This document shows positions 34,567 to 44,015 of a stretch of 64,000 bases of DNA, in pieces (position 1 is the stretch's first letter; the number at the start of each line of letters is the position of its first letter). Under the pieces are notes generated by a model. That model was given only the letters and a program-made list of their open reading frames with translations. It was not told where the DNA came from and did no database searches. This DNA is from Giardia muris (lineage: Eukaryota > Fornicata > Diplomonadida > Hexamitidae), in the NCBI GenBank assembly GCA_006247105.1, contig CM016926.1, forward strand, positions 620,001-684,000, given 5' to 3'. The translations under genes and the position numbers were made by a program.

Positions 34567-37404
34567 TCACACGGGTGGAGGCGGAGGAGGTGCAGCTTGG
34601 TCCTTTGCAGCCTCAAAACGAGCTATAAATTCTTTCAGCTTCTTTCTCAGTTGCTGTCTCTCCGCATCGGATTCTAACGCCAACTTCTCGACCCCCATGT
34701 CCATTGCATCTCTTGCCAACTCGTCAGCCTTCGTCAGCACGTCTTCAAACAGATTCTTCAGTTCGGTCTCGATACTCTCAAGGTCTCCAGCGCTGTTTCT
34801 CAATTCATCTGATTCTTTGTTTAACGCATCATTTGCACTATATAGTCCCTTTTGACCCTCATGAAGCTTCACGATCTTTTCATTCGCCTGTTGGACACAA
34901 TCCCTGGCCGCTGCGGCACGATCAGCGCAATCAGAGGCGGTGCTGGCGAAATGAATGGCAGGAATAACAAGTGGAGCAGTCACCCACGCCCATATTCGCT
35001 TTTTGGTGGCCTCTTTCTCTTCTTTCCTGGCTCTCCTCGTGTCCGACCATGCTTCATCCCGAAGTTGAGCTATTTCAACATCAAGATCCTTGATTTTCAG
35101 TTTGTTATTGGTAGCATCTTCCCTCTTTTTGTCCGAAGAAGCGTTTAGCCTTTTGATGATCTCTGAGGTATTTCTCTTCATCAGCTCGAATCTGAGCACC
35201 ATGAGGTTATAGCCCAGGATCCATATATGGTTCATCTTCTCTAGTACGATCTCAGTGCGGATGTCGTTGTGGAGGTCTATCGTCACTTGTCTTTGGGAGA
35301 CATGGTCATTCAACACGATTATTCCAAAGGACCTGACGTATGTCTCGAGCCCCTCCTTGACTCTGTTGTATTCAGCGTCTATCTGTCCCCTGGTGGGAAA
35401 GTTTGCAAACTTAATCTTATCTTCCATACACCTCCAGAGATGGACGAATATGGACCCATCCGCGTTGCTCCTGAACTTCTGCAAGATGGAGGCTCTTATG
35501 TCTTCTCCAACGATAGTGCTGTACTGCTGCAGAAGAGATGATGCAATGTCACGTCTAGATATGTCCAGCGCATTGCAGAGCGATTCCAGCCGTTCGTGCC
35601 CTCTGCTTACTAACGTACTGTAGATTCCGTTCAGCTCACGTGCCACATCTGCTCCCACACGGATAGCATAAGAAATGTCGATTTTCGAATCGCGTAGCTG
35701 CTGCTGGGAGAACTCGGAAAACTGTTCTTTTAGAATCTTTTCAAAGTGCTCCGCAACAGCATCCATTTGGTCGTTGACTCGCCTTTCAACTCTCGACACA
35801 TGCTCTTCGATATCACAGAGCACCCCAAAGGGAGCTACTACTTTGACACTCCACACCAACAGGCCTCTGCAGATAGAGTTGAAAAGGCCAAGAGTTCCTC
35901 TGGCATCATTCTGCCATTGAGCGACTCTTCTTTCTATGAACTGGTCGAACGGGAAGGCCGGGCTATGAAGTAGCTCAGGCACCTCAAGCCTCAATCCGTC
36001 ACGATGAGTCGCCTGCATCTCATCTGCTTCTTCGAGGAGGTTCTTCAGCGTCATGAGAGTGCCATTTGTGACTGAGTTAGGGACTCGAGACTTAGCATCT
36101 TGGGACGCCTCGTCCACAAGGCGCATGGCCGTGCCCACAACACTATCCACAATGCTGTTGGCCTTATCCCTCAGGCACGGACTGATATGTTGATAGAGGA
36201 TTCTCCGTTGTTCGATCCTTGGACCCTCGAGGTAGCCCTCCGTTTGCTCATCAAAGGATAGAGCGGCATTAGATCCAGCATCTATGAGCCTCTGTGCAAT
36301 GTCAATGCCGTCAATTCGCATTTCAAGGATCTCATGAAGAGTGTTGGGAACATTGAGTGTGATGCCTTTGAGATCGGCATCGAGCTGCTCAGTGCACCCC
36401 TGAGCCTTTTCGATGCACCTCTTGGTGCTCAGAGCCTCTTGGATGGACGGGAAATCGAGGTCCTCGTCGTTGCAGATCCTTTCCCAAATCGATTTGTATG
36501 TCTCGGGGGTCTCTGCAAGAGTGAGAGGTAGGCGTCCGCTCGAGACTGGTTGTCGGATAGCTTCGGCAGCCAGTTCTGATAGCTGAGTGCGGATTTCCCT
36601 CAACTGCTTCTTGTAGAGCCTCGACTCTCTTCTATTCCCATCACTGTCTTCGCGAAACTTCTCCCTGATAAACCAGAACTTGAGGTCAATAAAGTCGTCG
36701 AACCTTTCGCAGAACTCGGAAAACTCGGAAAGTACTGAGCTCTTGTATATTTCACGCACACTGTTAGAGAGATCATCTCTCATACTCTCCTCACCCTCCC
36801 CATTGTATCGACGAACAACAATAAAGATCTTGAGCTTGTGATAGGCGCCATTCTGGCCATTGCGGAGTCTGAAGTAGACCTTGAAGATAGACTCAAGGAG
36901 GTTGGAACAGGAACCCACACTGCGACCAACATCTGTCATCAGTATGTTGATAATGAGGATATCGGCAGTGACAGCTGCGAAGGAACCTATATAGTGCTCA
37001 ATATTCTGATTACCTTCCCTATGACGCTCTCCGCTCTCGGACCCCTCGCAATCGAAGAGTAACAGAGCTGGAGAAGATTCGATGCTGGGAATGATTCCAG
37101 CAGTGATACCCCTGGTCATTTGCCTCTGGCCATTGTTCCCGTCCAGCATTCTGAAGCTGGTCCCGAAGAGGTCGTTGAGAAGGGTCGACTTGCCAGACGA
37201 CTGCGGTCCGAAGATGGCGATACATGCGTGGCGAATGGAATCGGATTCGGGATATCCAGTGCAGAGGGCTGTGTACTCCTCGCTGTATGCGCCTTCACCG
37301 GTGATGAGGGGTGCCTCTGCTCCTTGGGGACCGGGAGCAACGTCCTGGGGAGGGTGATCTTCGCCTGGCGGAGTGGGTGGTGCAGTCTCTGTATCGCTGA
37401 CCAT
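34567..37404 (-). CDS. RHD3/Sey1-like dynamin-superfamily GTPase, right copy
   Basis: 945 residues, identical in translation to the copy at 27516-30353: P-loop GPQSSGKST at 66-74, DCEG at 118-121, helical stalk, one hydrophobic segment near 815 and a polyproline end. Its own upstream A/T-rich tract (about 37405-37429) is also preserved, so both copies should be transcribed. Because even silent positions match, the pair has been duplicated very recently or is being homogenised. RHD3/Sey1 identity rests on the GTPase motifs and stalk layout; a guanylate-binding-protein relative is the alternative. Confidence 0.82.
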   Translation of the reverse strand: MVSDTETAPPTPPGEDHPPQDVAPGPQGAEAPLITGEGAYSEEYTALCTGYPESDSIRHACIAIFGPQSSGKSTLLNDLFGTSFRMLDGNNGQRQMTRGITAGIIPSIESSPALLLFDCEGSESGERHREGNQNIEHYIGSFAAVTADILIINILMTDVGRSVGSCSNLLESIFKVYFRLRNGQNGAYHKLKIFIVVRRYNGEGEESMRDDLSNSVREIYKSSVLSEFSEFCERFDDFIDLKFWFIREKFREDSDGNRRESRLYKKQLREIRTQLSELAAEAIRQPVSSGRLPLTLAETPETYKSIWERICNDEDLDFPSIQEALSTKRCIEKAQGCTEQLDADLKGITLNVPNTLHEILEMRIDGIDIAQRLIDAGSNAALSFDEQTEGYLEGPRIEQRRILYQHISPCLRDKANSIVDSVVGTAMRLVDEASQDAKSRVPNSVTNGTLMTLKNLLEEADEMQATHRDGLRLEVPELLHSPAFPFDQFIERRVAQWQNDARGTLGLFNSICRGLLVWSVKVVAPFGVLCDIEEHVSRVERRVNDQMDAVAEHFEKILKEQFSEFSQQQLRDSKIDISYAIRVGADVARELNGIYSTLVSRGHERLESLCNALDISRRDIASSLLQQYSTIVGEDIRASILQKFRSNADGSIFVHLWRCMEDKIKFANFPTRGQIDAEYNRVKEGLETYVRSFGIIVLNDHVSQRQVTIDLHNDIRTEIVLEKMNHIWILGYNLMVLRFELMKRNTSEIIKRLNASSDKKREDATNNKLKIKDLDVEIAQLRDEAWSDTRRARKEEKEATKKRIWAWVTAPLVIPAIHFASTASDCADRAAAARDCVQQANEKIVKLHEGQKGLYSANDALNKESDELRNSAGDLESIETELKNLFEDVLTKADELARDAMDMGVEKLALESDAERQQLRKKLKEFIARFEAAKDQAAPPPPPPV

Positions 37405-37709
37405 TATTATATTTTCTCTTTATTATGAGACAGTGCAAGTTCCTAGCGCCCGATTGTGGCCTGCAAGTCTCGCATGCTAAAAGGCTATGGCTGGCTGTTC
37501 TTCGGGAACCACGTGGGCAACTCCACCTTACTTAGATAGAAGTATATGGACGGCCGCGTGCACGTTGTCTTCAGTACGTGAAAGGAGATAGCAAGATCAC
37601 TAGGGTGCTAGATGGCTTAGGTACTCAATAGAATTATTGCCATCCACTGTTCTGGATAAGGTGGCGCTGGTCAACGGGTCACGCACTTAGGCTCACTATT
37701 CTGCACGTA
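37405..37709. promoter_or_regulatory. 305-bp upstream region of the right GTPase copy
   Basis: Mirror of 27211-27515, with the A/T-rich initiator adjacent to the GTPase start (TATTATATTTT and CTTTATTATGAG on the plus strand). No gene seen in the remainder. Confidence 0.6.
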
Positions 37710-37982
37710 TCAATGGCCATAAGCAGAGACGTAGGTTCTCCTAACTGGGGTAAACCTGTCCTTGCACTTGTCGCAATACTTGAGACCCCTGACGTATGAG
37801 GTGCGGTCACCGACCTTGCAGTGGACCATAAGGCGTCCTGTACCACGCAGGATGTACGTCTCCGCATCCCCACCTGTACACTCTGACGCATATCTAGGCT
37901 GGACCATTGGAACGCACCTGAGGCACCATGGTCTCTTCCAACCTGCTCCTTTCCGTACTGACAGGCCATCAACGTGATCCAT
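37710..37982 (-). CDS. Small CxxC protein, right copy
   Basis: Same 90-residue frame as 26938-27210 with the two CxxC pairs. It follows the right arginase-like copy on the same strand. Its reality stands or falls with the left copy, and I cannot name a family. A GTG codon 21 bases upstream of the ATG could extend it by 7 residues. Confidence 0.4.
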   Translation of the reverse strand: MDHVDGLSVRKGAGWKRPWCLRCVPMVQPRYASECTGGDAETYILRGTGRLMVHCKVGDRTSYVRGLKYCDKCKDRFTPVRRTYVSAYGH

Positions 37983-38101
37983 GAGGGAGACATGTGGCCC
38001 CACACTCTAGCCAGGACAGTACCCGTGTTGATGAGGAAGCGTTCCGCCACTTCATTTGAGTTGTGTTCCAAGGCAGCCCGGCCCATCAACCGAACACTCA
38101 A

Positions 38102-38974
38102 TCATATAAGCGGGAGCCCCCCTAGCAGCCTTCTTAGCTTGCACACTTCTCGGGGAACCGGCTCTGCAACGGTCAGTCCGACCAGCTCGAACTCTGCAGC
38201 GATCTCACGGATCAGGTTCGAGACCGTCTCGAGGCGCAGACCATTGGGATCACTCGTCACAGCCAGGCGGAGGTCGTTGGGGTCGAGACAGTCGAGATCC
38301 AGATGGACCAGCACCTTTCTCTTCTCCGTTCTACGAACCCATTCTAGGACCTTCTGGGTGTTGTTGTTCGCATCAGCTGCGGAGACCACCTGCACTCCAA
38401 ACCTCTCAGGCCTCTTGATATCTTCCTGGCTAGCAGCACTATGCATCCCAACGAGTAGGGCACAGCTGGGATCGATCTTGCCCGGTAGTAGGTCCACAAG
38501 CCCTGGATCTCCTTTCCCGAGTAAGGCCGCCAGTGCCATAGCATGGAATCCGGTGTAGTCCTCGTGAGGAAGGGTCAGGTCGGGATGAGCATCCAGCCAG
38601 ACCAGAGCCACGTCTCCTGGATACTGGGAAATGAGATAACTGAAGGGGACGACACTAACAGAGCACTCACCTCCTAGCGTGGTGATCTTCTTGGGTGCGC
38701 GTCTGGATACGATGTCAAGTGCTCCTCGAAGCTGCCGTTTGATGGCCTGGTAAGCAAAGATCCCGTTCTCCGTCTTTGTATCCTCCAGATCAAGAGAGAC
38801 AGGGACGGTCTCTGTGGGGGCGTCTGTCCTCGAGGCGAGCCAGAAGAGCAGTTGCGAACCGAGATGGTATCCTTGCGCTGCCTCTGTTGGATGTAGGTCT
38901 GTAAGGTAGTGAGATATGCCAGCAGAATCGGCTCCTTGCCACTGGGGGAAGATGAGACGAAGGGCCTCCGTCAT
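38102..38974 (-). CDS. Arginase/ureohydrolase-superfamily protein, right copy
   Basis: 290 residues, translation identical to the left copy, with GGECSVSV, LDAHPDL and DLDCLDPND. Upstream it faces the right aldo-keto reductase copy across the same 112 bp. The Cys in the first metal motif is present in both copies, so it is not a random sequencing error. Known arginases need the His at that place, while the GGDCS group of bacterial proteins does not have it, so the metal site may hold one ion or bind differently (inference). Confidence 0.88.
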   Translation of the reverse strand: MTEALRLIFPQWQGADSAGISHYLTDLHPTEAAQGYHLGSQLLFWLASRTDAPTETVPVSLDLEDTKTENGIFAYQAIKRQLRGALDIVSRRAPKKITTLGGECSVSVVPFSYLISQYPGDVALVWLDAHPDLTLPHEDYTGFHAMALAALLGKGDPGLVDLLPGKIDPSCALLVGMHSAASQEDIKRPERFGVQVVSAADANNNTQKVLEWVRRTEKRKVLVHLDLDCLDPNDLRLAVTSDPNGLRLETVSNLIREIAAEFELVGLTVAEPVPREVCKLRRLLGGLPLI

Positions 38975-39086
38975 TTTAAAGGAGCGGTCATGAGGAACGT
39001 CCGACCCGTGCCCTGAGAGAGGCCGGCCTCCAAAGGGCAGGTGGATGCAACCACTTGGAACAGGCTCGCTTCACATGCTAGGGAAA

Positions 39087-39929
39087 ATGCAGGTGAAGCT
39101 GAACAACGGGGTGGAAATGCCCATGGCAGGCCTCGGTACCTTCCTTCTCACCCCCGATGAGGCCGAGGCATCGGTTATCAGTGCTCTCAAGTGCGGCTAC
39201 AGGCTCATCGACACGGCCAACGCCTACGTGAACGAGAAGGCGGTTGGACGAGGCATCAAGGCGACCGGGCTCCCTCGGAAGGAGATCTTCCTGGAGACCA
39301 AGCTGTGGCCCGCCTTCTATGAGCAGCCAGACGCGGTGGAGAAGACTCTGGAACGCCTGGGAACTGATTACATCGACCTTCTCCTCATCCACCAGCCTGC
39401 CGGGAACTACATCGCGGGCTACAAGCTCATGGAGAAGGCGTACAAGGAGGGGAAGGTGCGTGCCATCGGCCTTTCCAACTTCAACGAGGAGCAAGTCCGC
39501 GAGATCTTGGCTGTTTGCGAGGTCAAGCCCTCCATTCTCCAGACCGAGGCCCACCCCTATCTCCAAGAGAAGAGACTGAGGAAGGTTCTGGAGGCCGAGG
39601 GCATAGTGATCCAGGGCTGGTATCCTCTGGGCCACGGAGATAAGGCTCTTCTTCAGGAGCCCATCTTCACCGAGCTTGGGAAGAAGTACGGGAAGAGCAG
39701 CGCCCAGATCATCCTTCGTTGGCACGTGCAGAATGGCTACGTCGTCATTCCGGGCTCCAAGACTCCTGTCCACATCAAGGACAACCTCGACATCTTCGAC
39801 TTCTCCCTCACCGACGAGGAGCTGGAAAGGATCTCGAGACTGGACAAAGGAGCCCGATACTATACCAGCACCCCTGATCTACTGAAGCAGTATGCGGCGT
39901 TCGTTCCGGACGTGGACAACCAGAAGTGA
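39087..39929 (+). CDS. Aldo-keto reductase, bacterial 2,5-DKG reductase-like, right copy
   Basis: Same protein as the left copy; the only DNA difference found is base 39875 (CCT here, CCA there, both Pro). The AKR tetrad Asp, Tyr, Lys and His is intact. The start is chosen at the Met before QVKLNNGVEMP as in the left copy; the frame is open to 39045. Two identical intact copies would double the dose of this reductase, one plausible consequence of keeping the repeat. Confidence 0.93.
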   Translation: MQVKLNNGVEMPMAGLGTFLLTPDEAEASVISALKCGYRLIDTANAYVNEKAVGRGIKATGLPRKEIFLETKLWPAFYEQPDAVEKTLERLGTDYIDLLLIHQPAGNYIAGYKLMEKAYKEGKVRAIGLSNFNEEQVREILAVCEVKPSILQTEAHPYLQEKRLRKVLEAEGIVIQGWYPLGHGDKALLQEPIFTELGKKYGKSSAQIILRWHVQNGYVVIPGSKTPVHIKDNLDIFDFSLTDEELERISRLDKGARYYTSTPDLLKQYAAFVPDVDNQK

Positions 39930-40733
39930 GGTAGTGCGCATAATCCGGCTCTCTGGAATCCCTTCTACTAGTAGTGAACGAGGCCATGAAGACCTGAGCC
40001 GTACCAATATCCCTGCTGATGCCTCTGTAGAGAGCTGAGGACGTGTGGAGGATAGGAGTGGTGTCGAGAACGTGCCAGTACGTGCTGAGGTCGGTCTTTC
40101 CCCAGTACCACGGTGATTAGAACGATGATGCATGCTCAAGAAGAGTCTAGGAATCAGGGTTCAATAAGGTATGGGGCAGGGAATCAACCGTTTCCCGACT
40201 GATGAACGACGATGAGCATGCAGGCCTGGACAAGGCCGAGATATGACTCCGCCCTTCCAACTCTCCGAACTCGACACAGCACAAGAGGGCGTCCCCACAG
40301 CCCCTTCTCGACCGTTGCGTCTTGCACACTCGACCGAGGAGCAGACCTTCCGTCAGGGTATGCTCCTTGCAGTCTGTGTGGGGGCGAAGGAACACCACTC
40401 CGACCGTTCCGTCCGGCCCCTCACCCCGGACTCCAGCCAGGGATCTAGAGAGTGCACTGGGAAGGAGGGTGAGTCCAGTCTCTTGAGCCAGGAGGCCTCC
40501 CTCAGATCCCATTCCTTCGTGGTCGAGGATCATCCAGTCGGCCCTCCGGCATCCTGCCCCACAGGTCAAGGGGGACAGATAGCTGTCCTCTGAGACGTTC
40601 CTGAGGCTGCTGCTCGAGAGAAGGGCCTCCTCGGGGGCCTGGAGGTGATGACTGGGCCAGGCCTTCTGTACTCCCATTGGAGTCGGGGTCCGGGGCTGGG
40701 AGAGATGGGGAGGTCGATGATTGATGCTCAAAA
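39930..40733. other. 804-bp non-coding stretch, mirror of 24187-24990
   Basis: Between the reductase stop and the right kinase start. No supported gene. Preserved to the base, as far as I compared, with the left stretch. Confidence 0.6.
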
Positions 40734-42806
40734 ATGTTCCCCACTGAGTTGATGAAGGCAGCCGGGAGAGGAGACCTCGAGAGAGTGAAGGCCAACCTTG
40801 GAGATGCAGGGAAGAAGGAAAAAAATGGTGAGACGGCCCTAATGAAGGCTGCAAGAGAAGGCCGCTCCAGTTGCATCCTCCCGCTTGAAAGAGAGATCGG
40901 AATGCGAAGCGAAGGGGGATGGACCGCACTGATGTTTGCGGCAAAAGAAGGTCACTCCGATTGCATTTCCCTCCTTGATGGGGAGATTGGAATGCAGAAC
41001 AAGTACGGATGTACCGCATTGATTTGGGCCGCCCGCAACGGCAATGCAGATTGTGCCAGGCTCCTCCTTTCAGAAGCGGGGCGTTCAACGAAGGAACGAG
41101 ATAGCTTTCCTCCTGGAACAACTGCTCTCATGCTCGCAGCCCACTACAACCACCCCGAGATCGTCCAACTCCTCCTCCCTTATGAACAAGGAATGAAAGA
41201 CTCTGAAGATCACACTGCCAAGTGGTACGCGAACAACAGCTCAGAAAAAGGAGGCTTCACTCGGGTCCGTCAGCTCCTCGAGAGCGAAGGAACAGAACGA
41301 CTTCCTCCACCGGATCCTGAACTACCCAGACTACAAAGACGCATCAACGAACTCACCACTGAGAACGACTCCCTCAAGAAAGACCTCTCCTCTTCCAAGA
41401 ATGCACATGAGGAAACAAAGAAGGAGCTATCTCAACTGAGTCAGGAAGTCTCCTCTCTCAAACAGCAGCTCCAGAAGGCCAACGAAGAGGCCGAGAAGAA
41501 TCACGAGCTGAATGAAACTCTGAACAAGAGAGCACAGGAAGCCGAGAGGAGCCTTACTGAGGCGAGGGAAGAAGTGTCCTCTCTCAAAACCCAGCTCTCC
41601 AAGACCATTGAGGACCTCAAGAAAGAACTTGCGGACCAGAAGGCCCAGAACCTCGCCCTCGAGAATGAAAATACTCTACTGAAGAACGGGTCCCTCATTC
41701 CAGCCGCCATCCAGGGAGACCTCAACACACTCCGAAGACGCCTCGACCAGGCGGGACAGAAGGACTCCTCAGGCATGACGGCCCTGATGCACGCCGCCTC
41801 CCGAGGCCAGACCGAGGTCGTCCGCCTCCTCCGGCCCCTCGAGGCCCGCCTCCAGGACGGGAGGGGATGGACGGCCTTGATGCATGCAGTGGGGGGAGGA
41901 CACGAGGAGTGCGTCGGCCTCCTCCTTCTGGAGAGGGACCTGAAGGACGGGGAGGGCAGGACAGCAGCTGAGCACGCGGTAGACGAGAAGATGCGACGGG
42001 TGCTTGTGCACCAACCCACGCTTCCGAGGCTCCCAGACAGCCTCTCGGGTTATCATTTGACCGCTGTGCTCGGAGAAGGGTCGTTTGGAGCTGTTTATAC
42101 GGCACATGGAAATGGCCAGAACGTGGCGGTCAAGGTTGTTAGCCTTGGAGGACGCAGTGATAAGGAACGGGAACTGCTTCGTAGAGAGGCGAAGATACTC
42201 CCCTCCCTCGACCATCCGAACATCATCCGGTGCATCAGGGGAGAAGAGAACGACCTCGACAGCACCTACGTTCTCGTTATGGACCTCTGTTGTGGGGACC
42301 TCCGTGACGAAATGAAGGAACGGAGAAGGGCAAGATGTCCCTACACCGACCAGGAGGTCTGGAAGACGATCCGAGAGGTGGCCGCCGCTCTCACATACCT
42401 CCACGAGAAGAGGCATGTTCATAGAGACCTGAAGCCTGCGAATATCCTTGTCGCTTTGGACGGTAGATGTGTCCTTGGGGACTTCGGGTTTGCAAAGGTG
42501 CTCGAAGACTCGTCTCGGATGAGTACATATGTAGGAACGGGGCTCTATATGGCCCCGGAGCGCCATAAAGAGGGGGAGTATGACAAGTCCGTTGACGTCT
42601 GGGCCCTGGGAGTAGTAGCGTACGAGATGTGCACTGGGAGGCTCCCGTTCAGGAACGTAGCAGCTGTCCTCGAAAAGACGCCCGCTCCTTCTCTCAGGAA
42701 TCGTCCCTCAGACCTTGCTCCCCTCATCTCCCGGATGCTCTCAAGGAACCCCAAAGATCGTCCGACAGCACGGGACGTCCTCGAGGAGGCGGAGAGGCAC
42801 CAGTAA
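40734..42806 (+). CDS. Ankyrin / coiled-coil / NEK-like protein kinase, right copy
   Basis: 690 residues with the same ankyrin, coiled-coil, ankyrin and kinase layout as the left copy, and intact GEGSFG, VAVK, HRDLKPAN, DFG and APE motifs. It differs at codon 527 (Met for Thr, base 42313) in the helical part of the C-lobe before the catalytic loop. After base 42614 it carries its own C-lobe end: GVVAYEMCTGRLPFRN onward, with LISRMLSRNPKDRPTARDVL, closer to the kinase consensus than the left copy, which has DPENHLTRRKAF. The gene may therefore be the better preserved kinase of the pair (inference). The ATG is in CTCAAAAATG. Confidence 0.92.
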   Translation: MFPTELMKAAGRGDLERVKANLGDAGKKEKNGETALMKAAREGRSSCILPLEREIGMRSEGGWTALMFAAKEGHSDCISLLDGEIGMQNKYGCTALIWAARNGNADCARLLLSEAGRSTKERDSFPPGTTALMLAAHYNHPEIVQLLLPYEQGMKDSEDHTAKWYANNSSEKGGFTRVRQLLESEGTERLPPPDPELPRLQRRINELTTENDSLKKDLSSSKNAHEETKKELSQLSQEVSSLKQQLQKANEEAEKNHELNETLNKRAQEAERSLTEAREEVSSLKTQLSKTIEDLKKELADQKAQNLALENENTLLKNGSLIPAAIQGDLNTLRRRLDQAGQKDSSGMTALMHAASRGQTEVVRLLRPLEARLQDGRGWTALMHAVGGGHEECVGLLLLERDLKDGEGRTAAEHAVDEKMRRVLVHQPTLPRLPDSLSGYHLTAVLGEGSFGAVYTAHGNGQNVAVKVVSLGGRSDKERELLRREAKILPSLDHPNIIRCIRGEENDLDSTYVLVMDLCCGDLRDEMKERRRARCPYTDQEVWKTIREVAAALTYLHEKRHVHRDLKPANILVALDGRCVLGDFGFAKVLEDSSRMSTYVGTGLYMAPERHKEGEYDKSVDVWALGVVAYEMCTGRLPFRNVAAVLEKTPAPSLRNRPSDLAPLISRMLSRNPKDRPTARDVLEEAERHQ

Positions 42807-43119
42807 CGAGTGCTGGGAGTCGTGCTCCATCAGGACGGACGAAGGACGTGTGAACAGCTGGGGAGGAGCACTCTCAGTCCTATGCCCCTACTGGGAGAGG
42901 GAAGGGTTATTGGCGTCCAGTCCTCTGGGGAAGAGTCCTCAGGGAGTCCGGGAGGCTTCCCCTGGGGGTCGATCACACCTCCCGCTTGACGGCCGGCTCT
43001 GGGAGGGGGCCAGCAGACAGGGACGTCCGCTCCTTGGCTCGGTGGGCCCTGGGCGTCCCGGTTGGAGAGATGGTGAGAGGGGCAGCCTCGTTGAGTTGAT
43101 ACCTGATAGAGGAGGTTTC
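42807..43119. other. 313-bp stretch after the right kinase gene
   Basis: No gene seen. The sequence is G-rich on the plus strand; a frame at 42715-43173 mostly overlaps the kinase end in another phase and has no motif. Confidence 0.5.
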
Positions 43120-43640
43120 CTAGTTCAAGTAGAAAAGTTTCTTCTCTGTTTTCTCGTGTGTATTCTCGAATGAGGAGAGGAGTTGGTCTTGAACGTAATT
43201 CTTCTCAGTAATATGTTCTTTAACATGATCTTGTTCAGCTAGCTCGGGGTTTGATGGAGAGAAATCCTCTGCCCCTTCGTTCTCGAGAAGTTTGCGGATT
43301 TGGGCGAACCCGTCCCTCCATGAGATATTTTTCGCATATCCATTGTCCATATCACCTATGAAACCCGTCAGCCCCTGCTTATAGGGGAGAGGGAGTTCAA
43401 CGACCTTAGGTTGGTTCTGGCAGGCTGCAAGGATGAGATCCGTTGTTCCAGGAAGGATGTCACTTAATCTTATTTGTTTAGACCCCCGTCTCAAAGAGGA
43501 GAAGTCGGATAGAGTCTATATGATTCTTGAAGGTGAGATGCGTCGGGGCTGATTGTCTTTATCCATCTTCTCAGGATCGTTGAGGTATTTTTTCATGGTT
43601 TCGATCTTCTCTTTCTGATTGTTTTCATCAAATCATCGAA
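43120..43640 (-). pseudogene. Decayed ankyrin-repeat gene fragment
   Basis: The 3' part is open from 43494 to 43120 and reads PGTTDLILAACQNQPKVVELPLPYKQG, which tracks the kinase paralogue's PGTTALMLAAHYNHPEIVQLLLPYEQG residue by residue (each quoted in pieces: PGTTDLILAACQ, NQPKVVELPLPYKQG). It then continues through a diverged version of the post-ankyrin linker and coiled coil to a stop. Upstream, in other phases, are recognisable ankyrin pieces, HLTFKNHIDSIRLLLFETG and ETMKKYLNDPEKMDKDNQ, so at least one frameshift has occurred. There is no intact start. It belongs to the same subfamily as the genes of the inverted repeat and lies 500 bp outside it. Confidence 0.75.
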
Positions 43641-44015
43641 AGGGAATTATCGATGCTGTTGTTAGTTTCACACTGCAACCGAGTTTGACGGTTGATAAAG
43701 GCATCTGCGCCATCCTTCTCTTGATTCTAGAGGAGGGAATGGCTAAAGGTGGAGCACTATGGAACTCTTCATCTCAAGGTCGGTTAGATAGAGGATAGGC
43801 GAGCACCATGAGCATCAGAGGGTAATGAGATAAGGATTATCAAGGAGTATTTTGGCGATAGTCTAGAAGGAATCGGGATATGATGGGACGTATCAACCTG
43901 GAGGACTTGTCAGGCTATAAGAGAGAGGAGAGAAGGATAATTGATATGGTCATTCAGGCAGTAATGTGCGTCATGGTTATCACTATGTCTTCATTTTTCA
44001 TAAACTTAGACGGGG
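43641..44015. other. 375-bp stretch without a clear gene
   Basis: A plus-strand frame at 43880-44071 (63 codons, with a hydrophobic stretch MVIQAVMCVMVITM) begins at an ATG, but its end overlaps the opposite gene and I cannot support it. Otherwise nothing is visible; the region is richer in A/T than the flanks and may be remnant sequence. Confidence 0.5.

Larger units (their letters stand above)
33784..42614. repeat. Right arm of the large inverted repeat
   Basis: Reverse complement of 22306-31136, 8,831 bp. The two arms are separated by a 2,647-bp spacer (31137-33783) that is not itself an inverted repeat, although it holds related ankyrin sequences on both sides. Immediately outside this arm the kinase gene continues with a sequence that is related to, but clearly different from, the left one. 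The arms therefore end within homologous genes and not at transposon ends; I saw no terminal repeat or target-site duplication. Confidence 0.97.

Noticed and set aside
22306..42614. Inverted repeat as a transposon or composite element
   Set aside because: No transposase, integrase, short terminal repeats or target duplication; the borders lie inside homologous coding regions.
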